This document shows, piece after piece, positions 27,511 through 35,689 of a DNA stretch of 64,000 bases. The notes beneath the pieces were generated by a model. The model saw nothing but the letters and a program-made list of their open reading frames with translations, made no database searches and was not told the origin of the DNA. Source of the DNA: Marinomonas lutimaris (lineage in GTDB: Bacteria; Pseudomonadota; Gammaproteobacteria; Pseudomonadales; Marinomonadaceae); assembly GCF_019426345.1 (NCBI RefSeq), contig NZ_JAHLLW010000005.1:1-64000 (forward strand). The letters are read 5' to 3'. Numbering within the stretch: position 1 is the first letter of the stretch; each line of letters starts with the position of its first letter. A program made the translations under genes and the position numbers.

Positions 27511-28053
27511 ATGTATTCAGATCCATTTGTGATGCTAGTAAAGGTTATTTGTAATCTTTATTTATTTATTGTTCTACTACGTTTAGTGCTTCAGCTGACA
27601 CGTGCGGATTTTTACAATCCTATTAGCCAAGGTATTGTTAAGGCGACAAGCCCACTTGTTTTACCTTTACGAAAAGTGATTCCGGCGATTGGTCGTTTAG
27701 ACACCGCTTCTCTTATATTGGCGTTTGCGGTTCAACTTTTGACTGTTTTCCTTGTTGTGATGATTAAAGGTGTAGCTATTTCACCGACCAGCTATGCTAT
27801 CTATACAGTGGCTGGTACTTTATATCATTTGTTGGATCTGTATTTTTGGGCAATGCTTATTTCGGTTATCCTTAGCTGGGTAGCACCAGGTGCAAATCAC
27901 CCTGGAGCCATGCTGGTAGGACAAATTACCGCGCCTTTATACCGTGCTTGCCAAAGGGTAATCCCGACCTTAGGTGGACTGGATTTATCGCCAATTTTTA
28001 TCTTCCTTGCGATTTCTTTTTTGAAGCAAGTGCTGGCACCGTATAGTATTTAA
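27511..28053 (+). CDS. yggT: YggT family membrane protein
   Basis: This 180-residue protein has two YGGT repeats, each with two membrane spans. The first (about residues 5-85) carries RADFYNPISQGIVKATSPLVLPLRK, in part the family signature. The second (about 100-175) carries HPGAMLVGQITAPLYRACQRVIP. These proteins are linked to osmotic tolerance, K+ uptake and septum/FtsZ-associated roles depending on species; the exact role here is unknown. It is 17 bases after proC and probably co-transcribed. Confidence 0.92.
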   Translation: MYSDPFVMLVKVICNLYLFIVLLRLVLQLTRADFYNPISQGIVKATSPLVLPLRKVIPAIGRLDTASLILAFAVQLLTVFLVVMIKGVAISPTSYAIYTVAGTLYHLLDLYFWAMLISVILSWVAPGANHPGAMLVGQITAPLYRACQRVIPTLGGLDLSPIFIFLAISFLKQVLAPYSI

Positions 28054-28177
28054 GAAAATAACTAGAATGGATCTGCGTTGATAAAATTATCATCGCGTTC
28101 CATCGAATTGAGAACAGGGGCGTATTCCTATATGATGCGACCCCTAAACGGGAATTAGCACAGACAAAAGTCGTTAG

Positions 28178-28705
<528 letters not shown>

Positions 28706-28763
28706 TTTCTGTTTTTTTTAAGTCCCGCTGCTTAGCACCTTGTCAGTAAGGTAGCGGTTTTAG

Positions 28764-29024
<261 letters not shown>

Positions 29025-29043
29025 CGAATAGGTTGTTGCCGCT

Positions 29044-30780
29044 ATCGACACAAATGGTTTTATATTTTTAGCTGGAATACTGTTATTAGTCAGTATTCTA
29101 GCGAGTTCTTTTACTGTTCGTGTTGGCTTGCCTTTATTGCTTGTTTTCCTTGGAATGGGGATGCTAGCAGGTGAAGAGGGATTGGGCCGACTGGATTTCG
29201 ACAACCCAAATCTTGCCTTTTTTGTTGGTAATCTTGCTTTAGCTGTCATCCTTTTGGATGGTGGTATGCAGACCAAAATCAGCACTTTCCGAGTGGCTCT
29301 CTGGCCATCTTTATCGCTCGCTACTTTAGGTGTTGTGATCACTACAGCATCTGTTGGCGCGTTCGCAGCTTGGCTTTTAGACGTTCAACTTATTTACGGT
29401 TTACTACTCGGTGCTATCGTCGGTTCGACCGATGCCGCAGCGGTATTTAGCTTATTGCGCAATAGTGGTGTTAAGCTGAACGAGCGAGTTGGCGGCACAT
29501 TAGAAATAGAATCTGGTGCCAACGATCCAATGGCCATTTTGTTAGTGGTCATGCTGACTGGGCTTTTGCAAAGTGCGGAGGCGTTGAGCATTTGGGCTTT
29601 CTTAGGGCAAATGATTCAACAGTTTGCCATAGGTGGCGTGCTAGGTTTGCTTGGTGGTAAGTTATTGTTAATGGTTCTGCGCCGTGTTCCTTTGATCGAA
29701 GGACTGTACGCTCTTCTTATTATTTCATTTGGTTTGGCTATATTTTCTGGTGTCAATATGATTGGCGGCAGTGGTTTTCTTGCTGTGTATTTAGTTGGCC
29801 TGAGCGTAGGTAATGGCCGAATTAAACAACAAGAGGCTATCTCACAAGTGATGGATGGCTTGGCTTGGCTGGCACAAGCAGGCATGTTCTTGTTATTGGG
29901 ATTGCTGGTTACACCATCGAGTCTTTTGACACATGGTTGGCAAGCTGTGGCGATTGCTGCGTTTCTGATTTTTGTCGCTCGCCCTGTGGCCGTGATGATC
30001 TGTTTATTGCCATTTGATTTTCGTTGGCCCGAGCGGCTCTATATTAGCTGGGTTGGTTTACGTGGTGCCGTGCCGATTGTCTTGGCGCTGTATCCTGTTA
30101 TTGCTGGGCTTTCTAATTCTGAACTGCTGTTCGAAATTACTTTTACTGTGGTGCTTATCTCCTTGCTACTGCAGGGATCAACGGTTCCACAAGTAGCGCG
30201 ATGGTTAAAGATCGTCGTTCCTCCTGCACCAGCCCCAACGACACGTTTCTCATTGATAAATGATAGCGATTCGGATCATTCTCTAGAGTTGTACGAGTTT
30301 TTGGTGCAAGCGGAAGGCGTTCGTATACCGCCTTCTATTGTGCAAAATGTGCCAAGTGCGACGGTTTCCACACCTCAGCTTGTTTCGCTTGTTCGTGACC
30401 AACAACCGATTGTTGTGAATGCCGACACGGAACTGAAATCTGGTGATAGAATTTGGATGTTGTTACATCCTGGTGATGTAAATGATGTTGCGCAGATTTT
30501 CTCTCATAAAGCGTCTTCGTCTTTCTTGTTGCAGAACTTCTTTGGTGAATTTGCCATTCGTGGTGATGCGTCTTTGATTGATCTTGCGAAAGTGTACGGT
30601 GTGCCGCTTGATGGTATCGATGAAGCTGATACAGCCGCCGCACTATTGCAGCGTCAGCTTGGTAAACATCTCGTTGTGGGTGACCGAGTGCGCTTTGGTA
30701 ATATTCGTCTAACAATCAGGCAGATGAATGGTAATGAGGTAGAAGTGATTGGGCTTAAACTGCAAGATAAACAAGCCTGA
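29044..30780 (+). CDS. NhaP2-type K+/H+ antiporter (CvrA), start codon unclear
   Basis: This CPA1-family exchanger has about 12 membrane spans, the conserved GSTDAAAVFSLL and ESGANDPMAILLV motifs, and a C-terminal RCK_C/CorC-like cytoplasmic region from about residue 400. NhaP2 proteins expel K+ under K+ or alkaline stress. The first canonical in-frame start is TTG at 29128, but the 28 codons before it encode the family's first membrane helix (FIFLAGILLLVSILASS). Starting at the ATC at 29044 gives 578 residues, the length I recall for E. coli NhaP2. A rare start codon or a small sequence change is therefore likely. Confidence 0.85.
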   Translation: MDTNGFIFLAGILLLVSILASSFTVRVGLPLLLVFLGMGMLAGEEGLGRLDFDNPNLAFFVGNLALAVILLDGGMQTKISTFRVALWPSLSLATLGVVITTASVGAFAAWLLDVQLIYGLLLGAIVGSTDAAAVFSLLRNSGVKLNERVGGTLEIESGANDPMAILLVVMLTGLLQSAEALSIWAFLGQMIQQFAIGGVLGLLGGKLLLMVLRRVPLIEGLYALLIISFGLAIFSGVNMIGGSGFLAVYLVGLSVGNGRIKQQEAISQVMDGLAWLAQAGMFLLLGLLVTPSSLLTHGWQAVAIAAFLIFVARPVAVMICLLPFDFRWPERLYISWVGLRGAVPIVLALYPVIAGLSNSELLFEITFTVVLISLLLQGSTVPQVARWLKIVVPPAPAPTTRFSLINDSDSDHSLELYEFLVQAEGVRIPPSIVQNVPSATVSTPQLVSLVRDQQPIVVNADTELKSGDRIWMLLHPGDVNDVAQIFSHKASSSFLLQNFFGEFAIRGDASLIDLAKVYGVPLDGIDEADTAAALLQRQLGKHLVVGDRVRFGNIRLTIRQMNGNEVEVIGLKLQDKQA

Positions 30781-30828
30781 GATCTTTGCACAAACGACTG
30801 CGTTCGTTACTGCGTGCAAAGGTCTCAG
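30779..30828. repeat. Long imperfect hairpin between convergent genes
   Basis: GAGATCTTTGCAC and GTGCAAAGGTCTC form a 13-bp stem with one G-U pair. A second inner dyad (AACGA / TCGTT) extends the structure. It lies between the convergent antiporter and channel genes and lacks a clear T-run, so it is either a terminator or a REP-like palindrome. Confidence 0.55.
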
Positions 30829-30841
30829 TTAAGATCTGTTT

Positions 30842-31945
30842 CTACTCGTTAAAGAGCTGGCTAATTTCTGCTAACGACGGGATGATTTGATCGTCGTTGA
30901 TAAGCACAATCAGTCCTTGTGCATCAATGACCGAATGAGTTTGTGGATGGGTGATAATATCTCCATTCGTTTGTACATAGCCAAGTGCAGTACCAATGTC
31001 CTTTTGAATTAAGGTTGTGACAATCTTTGCCCAGGTCACACCGGTTATTTCCACATCAAGTCGAATCGTATGATCTCCTTGGTGACGAAATAAATCTTCC
31101 AGTACTTGCTCTGTCCCTGGAGCAATCAATGACCGCACTAGCATCTCAGGATAGGCTCTCACAGGTCGTATAACCGCGTTTGCGCCAGCAGCCTTGAATC
31201 GTGGTCTATTGGAGTCATTAATCGCCTCAGCCATCACGAACGCCGATGTATTCAGTGCTTGAACGCGATGTAAGGTGTCGAAGGTTAAGCTGTCTGAGTG
31301 GCTGTCCTGAGCATCTTGGCAAAGTACAACAATATATTTTGCCTTGTGCGTTCCTGCCGACTCCAACATACCGTCTTCCAGCGCATCGCCAGTGTGATGA
31401 ACCACGCCTTGTGATCTTAGATCAAGGGGCAAACCTTCAGGAAACGCGTGCGTTAATATTTGGATCGGAATGTCGACTAGCTCTGGTGTTTGGCTAATCT
31501 GGTTAATCAGCAAGCCTAAATAGCGTTCGGCATCGTACTTTGGTGTATTAATGATCAGTATATGGTTTTGCATGTCGTCCCATCTCATACGGCCTTTGAT
31601 ACGCATTTCTTTGCGCGTTAGCCTGATTTCAACATAGTCACTGGCGATTTGTGCGAGTAGAGTAATACCCATGCCATAAATTAAGACAATGGTAGAAAAC
31701 TGCCCCCAAAAAGTCGCGGCTGAAATATCACCGTAACCTGTGGTGCTGGCTGATGTCATAGTCAGCCAGAAGGCTTGCCACCAATTTAAGTCTTCAAAAA
31801 ACACCATCGCCAAACTGTGGAGACCAATAACACCGGCTAAAAATATAAGACGCTTTTTTAAATCGCCCGATTCATGCAGATGTACTTTTTTCCTAAATTG
31901 ACGACGGCTATTTTTTTTCTTCAAGAGCAGTGAAAGAGAATTCAT
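30842..31945 (-). CDS. Two-span K+ channel with RCK/TrkA-N-type domain
   Basis: The 367-residue protein has two membrane helices (about residues 33-52 and 83-105) flanking a pore loop with the K+ filter TTGYGD. A cytoplasmic TrkA-N-like domain (HILIINTPKYDAERYLG from about residue 127) and a possible TrkA-C segment at the C-terminus follow. It would pass K+ under ligand or redox control. The Rossmann GxGxxG is degenerate (ILIINTPK), so nucleotide binding is doubtful. It lies opposite the K+/H+ antiporter gene, suggesting linked potassium control. Confidence 0.88.
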   Translation of the reverse strand: MNSLSLLLKKKNSRRQFRKKVHLHESGDLKKRLIFLAGVIGLHSLAMVFFEDLNWWQAFWLTMTSASTTGYGDISAATFWGQFSTIVLIYGMGITLLAQIASDYVEIRLTRKEMRIKGRMRWDDMQNHILIINTPKYDAERYLGLLINQISQTPELVDIPIQILTHAFPEGLPLDLRSQGVVHHTGDALEDGMLESAGTHKAKYIVVLCQDAQDSHSDSLTFDTLHRVQALNTSAFVMAEAINDSNRPRFKAAGANAVIRPVRAYPEMLVRSLIAPGTEQVLEDLFRHQGDHTIRLDVEITGVTWAKIVTTLIQKDIGTALGYVQTNGDIITHPQTHSVIDAQGLIVLINDDQIIPSLAEISQLFNE

Positions 31946-31959
31946 CGTACCTCGGTTGG

Positions 31960-32433
31960 TTATTCGCTATCGGCTGGCATGGCATAACCCAGCTGACGCC
32001 AAGATTCGTAAACCATCACAGCCACTGTATTGGATAGGTTCAAGCTACGAGAGTTAGCTTGCATTGGCAAACGTAAACGCTGAGCAGGTGGCAAGGCTTC
32101 GATAAACTCCGCAGGCAATCCGCGAGTCTCAGGGCCAAAAACCAACACATCATTTTCAGCAAAGCGTGCTTCACTGTGTGTATGGCTGCCTTTTGTCGTC
32201 AACGCGTAAATAGTTCCTATCTCGTTTTGATCAACAAATGCCTGAAAGTCAGGGTAGCGTTTTAGGCGCGTGAACTCATGATAATCTAACCCGGCTCGAC
32301 GCAATTTCTTATCTTCAAGCTCAAAGCCAAGCGGCTCGATAAGATGAAGATGGTAGCCAGTATTAGCACATAATCGAATAACATTGCCTGTGTTAGGCGG
32401 AATCTCTGGTTGGTAAAGTACAATATGAAGCAT
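31960..32433 (-). CDS. trmL: tRNA (cytidine/uridine-34 2'-O)-methyltransferase
   Basis: The 157-residue SPOUT methyltransferase has all three family motifs: [21 protein letters not shown] at the start (in part), [10 protein letters not shown] near residue 100 and [20 protein letters not shown] near residue 118. TrmL methylates the wobble base of tRNA-Leu species using SAM and works as a dimer with a trefoil knot. It is separated from the channel gene by 14 bases, so the two may share a transcript. Confidence 0.95.
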   Translation of the reverse strand: MLHIVLYQPEIPPNTGNVIRLCANTGYHLHLIEPLGFELEDKKLRRAGLDYHEFTRLKRYPDFQAFVDQNEIGTIYALTTKGSHTHSEARFAENDVLVFGPETRGLPAEFIEALPPAQRLRLPMQANSRSLNLSNTVAVMVYESWRQLGYAMPADSE

Positions 32434-32513
32434 TGGTTTATCTCCTTGATATAGGAAGATAATACCAGACGAGCAGAAGAAACTAAGTTTTTAATTTTTT
32501 TTCAAAAAAACTA

Positions 32514-32541
32514 TTGACCCAAATAAAGGTTTCTCTATAAT
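32514..32541 (+). promoter_or_regulatory. Sigma-70-type promoter of the tRNA-Phe array
   Basis: TTGACC (32514-32519) and TATAAT (32536-32541) are spaced by 16 bases and followed by a GC-rich GCCCC discriminator, typical of stringently controlled stable-RNA promoters. The first tRNA begins 11 bases after the -10 box. No equally good promoter is seen in the internal spacers. Confidence 0.8.
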
Positions 32542-32552
32542 ACGCCCCACTT

Positions 32553-32628
32553 GCCCAGATAGCTCAGTCGGTAGAGCAGAGGATTGAAAATCCTCGTGTC
32601 GGCGGTTCGATTCCGTCTCTGGGCACCA
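32553..32628 (+). tRNA. tRNA-Phe(GAA), copy 1
   Basis: The 76-base cloverleaf has acceptor pairs GCCCAGA/TCTGGGC, anticodon GAA within GGATTGAAAATCC, a GGTTCGATTCC T-arm and an encoded CCA end. It is the first of five identical copies and the only one preceded by a recognisable promoter. Confidence 0.98.
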
Positions 32629-32640
32629 TGATTAAGAAGA

Positions 32641-32670
32641 AAGCCTGCTATTTATAGCAGGCTTTTTTTT
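32641..32670 (+). terminator. Spacer hairpin 1 of the tRNA-Phe array
   Basis: AAGCCTGCTA / TAGCAGGCTT form a perfect 10-bp stem with a TTTA loop and an eight-T run, the form of a strong intrinsic terminator. Identical copies lie at 32801-32830, 32961-32990 and 33121-33150. Because they stand between tRNA genes, they pose the question of how copies 2-5 are transcribed. Confidence 0.88.
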
Positions 32671-32712
32671 GGTCGAAATGGCTCGCACATCTCCACAGTC
32701 ATTTTTCTATTT

Positions 32713-32788
32713 GCCCAGATAGCTCAGTCGGTAGAGCAGAGGATTGAAAATCCTCGTGTCGGCGGTTCGATTCCGTCTCTGGGCACCA
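32713..32788 (+). tRNA. tRNA-Phe(GAA), copy 2
   Basis: Sequence is identical to copy 1, with anticodon GAA and an encoded CCA. It is preceded by a terminator-like hairpin in the spacer rather than by a clear promoter. Confidence 0.98.
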
Positions 32789-32800
32789 TGATTAAGAAGA

Positions 32801-32830
32801 AAGCCTGCTATTTATAGCAGGCTTTTTTTT
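32801..32830 (+). terminator. Spacer hairpin 2 of the tRNA-Phe array
   Basis: Exact copy of the hairpin plus T-run at 32641, 160 bases downstream. Confidence 0.88.
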
Positions 32831-32872
32831 GGTCGAAATGGCTCGCACATCTCCACAGTCATTTTTCTATTT

Positions 32873-32948
32873 GCCCAGATAGCTCAGTCGGTAGAGCAGA
32901 GGATTGAAAATCCTCGTGTCGGCGGTTCGATTCCGTCTCTGGGCACCA
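32873..32948 (+). tRNA. tRNA-Phe(GAA), copy 3
   Basis: Sequence is identical to copy 1, anticodon GAA, encoded CCA; central member of the array. Confidence 0.98.
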
Positions 32949-32960
32949 TGATTAAGAAGA

Positions 32961-32990
32961 AAGCCTGCTATTTATAGCAGGCTTTTTTTT
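32961..32990 (+). terminator. Spacer hairpin 3 of the tRNA-Phe array
   Basis: Exact copy of the hairpin plus T-run at 32641, 320 bases downstream. Confidence 0.88.
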
Positions 32991-33032
32991 GGTCGAAATG
33001 GCTCGCACATCTCCACAGTCATTTTTCTATTT

Positions 33033-33108
33033 GCCCAGATAGCTCAGTCGGTAGAGCAGAGGATTGAAAATCCTCGTGTCGGCGGTTCGATTCCGTCTCT
33101 GGGCACCA
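33033..33108 (+). tRNA. tRNA-Phe(GAA), copy 4
   Basis: Sequence is identical to copy 1, anticodon GAA, encoded CCA. Confidence 0.98.
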
Positions 33109-33120
33109 TGATTAAGAAGA

Positions 33121-33150
33121 AAGCCTGCTATTTATAGCAGGCTTTTTTTT
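33121..33150 (+). terminator. Spacer hairpin 4 of the tRNA-Phe array
   Basis: Exact copy of the hairpin plus T-run at 32641, 480 bases downstream. The array has no fifth hairpin. Confidence 0.88.
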
Positions 33151-33192
33151 GGTCGAAATGGCTCGCACATCTCCACAGTCATTTTTCTATTT

Positions 33193-33268
33193 GCCCAGAT
33201 AGCTCAGTCGGTAGAGCAGAGGATTGAAAATCCTCGTGTCGGCGGTTCGATTCCGTCTCTGGGCACCA
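33193..33268 (+). tRNA. tRNA-Phe(GAA), copy 5
   Basis: Sequence is identical to copy 1. It is followed by TTTCTAGTGTTC instead of the repeated spacer, so the junction to the accessory island lies right at its 3' end, a common integration point for prophages and islands. Confidence 0.98.
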
Positions 33269-33458
33269 TTTCTAGTGTTCTCCAAACTTTCTTTCAAGCG
33301 CTTCACAAACTCGTTTTATCTGAAAGCTATTTCTTACTTCCATTTTTAAAATTTGCCCAATCGACAAATTAGCAGGATAAGGAATATTAAAAAAAGACAA
33401 AGAGCAAAAAATCTAACATAATCAAGGGCACGCTTACTGATATGGAACAGATAACGAC

Positions 33459-34142
33459 ATGGAAGAGAAGAATGTTTTAGATAAACCTGTATTCACTTGG
33501 TTCATCTCGTTACTTATTTTTTATTCTTTATTTTGCTTCTCCTTTGGCACACTCCCTAACCTAAGCCTTAATGAAAAGAAATTTCTTCGGTACTCTGAAG
33601 TAATTGTCACTATCATTTTTACGCTTGAGTATATTGCTCGAATAGTTTCTACAAAGAAGCGTCTCAAATTCATTTTCAGTTTCTATGGCTTGGTTGATTT
33701 GATTGCGATACTTCCTTTCTATCTTGCATTTGCTGTAGATCTAAGAACTCTTCGAATAATTAGGCTTCTTCGCTTAGCTCGTATACTTAAACTAGTTCGA
33801 TACAATGAAGCTTCTTTTAGGTTTGCTAAAGCTTTGTATTCAGTAAAAGAGGAGCTCGTAATATTTTTATTAACAAGCATGATGCTTATCTATATTGCAG
33901 GGCTGGGTATTTATTACTTTGAGCATGAAGCTCAGCCTGATGCGTTCCGATCGATTTTTGATTGTCTGTGGTGGGCAGTAATTACACTGACAACAGTCGG
34001 ATACGGAGATATTTACCCAATAACTGTTGGAGGGCGTATCTTTACTTTTGTTCTGCTTATAATCGGGCTGGGCTTGATCGCTATTCCCACCGGAATAATT
34101 TCATCAGCCTTGACTTCAATTAGAGGGCAAGACAATAAGTAG
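33459..34142 (+). CDS. Voltage-gated-type potassium channel (ion transporter family)
   Basis: This 227-residue protein has the six-span layout of a KvAP-type channel. S1-S3 lie at about residues 13-100, and an S4-like segment has regularly spaced arginines (LRTLRIIRLLRLARILKLVR, about 96-115). The pore loop WWAVITLTTVGYGDIYP carries the TVGYGD filter near residue 180, followed by S6. There is no cytoplasmic RCK domain. It lies in a prophage-derived region between the tRNA array and an Ogr-tail remnant, so it is probably horizontally acquired cargo. Physiological role is unknown; possible membrane-potential or defence function is conjecture. Confidence 0.9.
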   Translation: MEEKNVLDKPVFTWFISLLIFYSLFCFSFGTLPNLSLNEKKFLRYSEVIVTIIFTLEYIARIVSTKKRLKFIFSFYGLVDLIAILPFYLAFAVDLRTLRIIRLLRLARILKLVRYNEASFRFAKALYSVKEELVIFLLTSMMLIYIAGLGIYYFEHEAQPDAFRSIFDCLWWAVITLTTVGYGDIYPITVGGRIFTFVLLIIGLGLIAIPTGIISSALTSIRGQDNK

Positions 34143-34162
34143 AGAGAATATTTATTAGTACA

Positions 34163-34273
34163 CATTCCCCTGATTTAAACCCACCTCGTCACACCACGCT
34201 ACAAATTGCCAGCCCTAATAAAAAGCCTGCCGATCGAAGAAAGGCAGGCTCTGCAGCGGGATATGTTCGCTAG
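34163..34273 (+). pseudogene. Ogr/Delta-type zinc-finger gene remnant (C-terminal part), copy 1
   Basis: An open stretch without a start encodes a tail reading DLNPPRHTTLQIASPNKK followed by PADRRKAGSAAGYVR and a stop. It matches the tail of the longer broken copy at 37149 (DLNLSRHTTLQIAS), which has the Cys-rich head of P2 Ogr-type late activators. Only the C-terminal end survives here. Its last ~60 bases recur at 35054-35112. Confidence 0.6.
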
Positions 34274-34390
34274 TTAACACTTATCTGCAATGTATGGCAG
34301 AACTGTGTAAAAGTAGCCAAAAGGTAGTCAGCTGTGTATGTTTTCATCTAATAACAATTGTAATTTTATTTTTCATACACTAATATTTGG

Positions 34391-34414
34391 GTTCGAGATT
34401 CACGAATCTCGAAC
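34391..34414. repeat. Perfect 10-bp palindrome with CACG loop
   Basis: GTTCGAGATT and AATCTCGAAC flank CACG. There is no T-run, so termination is unlikely. It may be an operator or a recombination-related structure upstream of the DUF4760-like gene. Confidence 0.55.
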
Positions 34415-34496
34415 GGTTGATCAAGAATCGCCTCGCTGTTAACAGCAAAAGCCTAAACACCGACGCGAACAACGTGAACCAAGAAAGGGGATTACT

Positions 34497-34529
34497 ATGT
34501 CTATCAGAGATGAATGGGAAGACCGATAA
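34497..34529 (+). other. Ten-codon frame with a strong ribosome site
   Basis: ATG at 34497 follows AAGAAAGGGG at six bases, the strongest-looking ribosome site of the island, yet the frame stops after ten codons (MSIRDEWEDR). It could be a truncated gene start or a short translated leader for the DUF4760-like gene 23 bases downstream. Confidence 0.35.
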
Positions 34530-34552
34530 CGCTTTCCTTTACGGGACGTTAA

Positions 34553-35059
34553 ATGGAACCTACGTTACTACAAACCTACCTAAGCCAATTCGATATTGAT
34601 ACCTTCATATTGGCAGCCACAGCCATTGCGGCATTATATTCAATTCGAAGAAATACAATAATCAACCGTAGACGTGCTACGGTTGATCTAGTGTTACATC
34701 AGAAAAATGATTCAGATCTAAAAAATGCTAACTTGATTGTGAATCCGCTACTGCGTGATGAAAGTATTAGTATTACCAAGTATTCAGATAAATCCCATAT
34801 AGGTTCAGAAGAACGGACAGCTATTCTTTTTGTCCTTAATAACTATGAATTCGTTGCGACTGGCATACGAGAAGAAGCGTTTGATTTTAACCTCTTTAAA
34901 AGAATGCGGTGTGGTACAGTCTTACGTGACTGGGAAGAGTTTCAGCCTTTCATCTATGAGTTGCGTAAAATTAATAAACACCCCACCATGTATCAAGAGT
35001 TTGAGTGGCTAGCTAAAAAACTTGAAAAGAACCCACTTAAAAAAGAAAAAATCAAATAA
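34553..35059 (+). CDS. DUF4760-like hypothetical protein
   Basis: The 168-residue protein has one N-terminal hydrophobic segment (about residues 15-30), then a basic stretch RRNTIINRRRATVDLVLHQKN. A helical soluble domain containing LFVLNNYEFVATGIREEAFDF follows. The combination, with the RATxDxL and NxxExxAxGI motifs, is what I associate with DUF4760 proteins, which are frequent in mobile elements and have no firm function. The gene is flanked by two ~60-base copies of the Ogr tail (34212-34276 and 35054-35112), indicating insertion as cargo. AT-rich codon use differs from the housekeeping genes. Confidence 0.7.
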   Translation: MEPTLLQTYLSQFDIDTFILAATAIAALYSIRRNTIINRRRATVDLVLHQKNDSDLKNANLIVNPLLRDESISITKYSDKSHIGSEERTAILFVLNNYEFVATGIREEAFDFNLFKRMRCGTVLRDWEEFQPFIYELRKINKHPTMYQEFEWLAKKLEKNPLKKEKIK

Positions 35060-35112
35060 AGCCTGCCAATCGAAGAAAGGCTTGCTTTGCGGCTTGATAT
35101 GTTCGCTAGTTA
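35054..35112 (+). pseudogene. Ogr/Delta-type gene remnant, copy 2 (extreme 3' end)
   Basis: About 60 bases closely resemble the end of copy 1 (AAGCCTGCC-ATCGAAGAAAGGC and ATATGTTCGCTAG) but contain an extra in-frame stop. The repeat begins inside the last codons of the DUF4760-like gene, so the direct repeats bracket that gene. Confidence 0.6.
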
Positions 35113-35268
35113 GAGGGTGCTACCATCGTTTTCGTCTATGGCCGCAATGATCTTCCTTTGCGTCGTCAATAAACTGTATTCTGAAATCTCTCAAACAACA
35201 CCTCGTACTTTTTCTATTTCGTTATCCCTTAAGTCTTGGAGCCAGGTCAAGAAACTAAGTTTAAACAT
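35110..35268 (-). pseudogene. Possible broken small gene with an in-frame stop
   Basis: A minus-strand frame of 53 codons starts at ATG 35268 (MFKLSFLTWLQDLRDNEIEK) and is interrupted by TGA at 35191-35193. It then continues with plausible protein-like sequence (EISEYSLLTTQRKIIAAIDE) to TAA. Coding-like composition on both sides of one stop suggests a nonsense mutation. I do not recognise the family. Confidence 0.3.
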
Positions 35269-35351
35269 CTACTTGATTGTACGAGGGCTTGAAGGGTATG
35301 TATAACGTGTTTCCCTGAATAGCTTAGTTTTTGATCTGATTCTAAACTTGA

Positions 35352-35679
35352 AAAGGACCAGGTAACTTCCGATCGCTGTTTTTAAACATCGGGAAGTCCC
35401 AAGGCAAAGAGCCTGTGCAAATTATCCCTGTAGGCGACATAGGTACCAAAGATGAATTCGAGCGGGTAAAGAACATCACAATGGGAGAGATCCTATCCAT
35501 GCACCGTATGTAGTCTGGCCTATCTGGCATCATGCGGCTTTGGGGACATAGAAAAGATAATGCGCGTGTACCACGAACTGGAAATAGGTGCCCTGCAGCA
35601 ACCGTTTTTAGAGATCAACCAGCATCTAGGGGCTACCGCTGTGAGTTTTAAGGAGCCAATGTGGCGTGATGGGCAGTAA
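35352..35679 (+). pseudogene. P2-like phage portal protein (gpQ) remnant, C-terminal part
   Basis: Translation in pieces gives KGPGNFRSLFLNIGKSQGKE, PVQIIPVGDIGTKDEFERVK and LSMHRM, then a stop. After a small gap and frame change follow GFGDIEKIMRVYHELEIGAL and QQPFLEINQHLG. These match the order of the conserved C-terminal portal motifs of P2-like phages (IQIIPV-KDEF; HRVPP-MGI; GGFGD-E). A nonsense codon, a frameshift and loss of the N-terminal two thirds make it non-functional. It is strong evidence that the island derives from a P2-like prophage. Confidence 0.72.
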
Positions 35680-35689
35680 AGATAGTTGT

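Larger units (their letters stand above)
32553..33268 (+). repeat. Tandem array: five tRNA-Phe genes in 160-base units
   Basis: Each unit is 76 bases of tRNA-Phe plus an 84-base spacer. Four complete spacers appear identical to one another, and the fifth tRNA is followed by unrelated sequence. Starts at 32553, 32713, 32873, 33033 and 33193 are exactly 160 bases apart. Identity of the non-coding spacers implies recent unequal-crossover amplification or ongoing homogenisation. Confidence 0.97.

Noticed and set aside
32553..33268. Regular 160-base repetition as a CRISPR-like array
   Set aside because: Units contain complete tRNA-Phe genes and the spacers are identical to each other, the opposite of CRISPR spacers.
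34387..34599. 70-codon plus-strand frame before the DUF4760-like gene
   Set aside because: It overlaps the palindrome and the strong ribosome site in another frame, lacks its own ribosome site and has random-looking composition.
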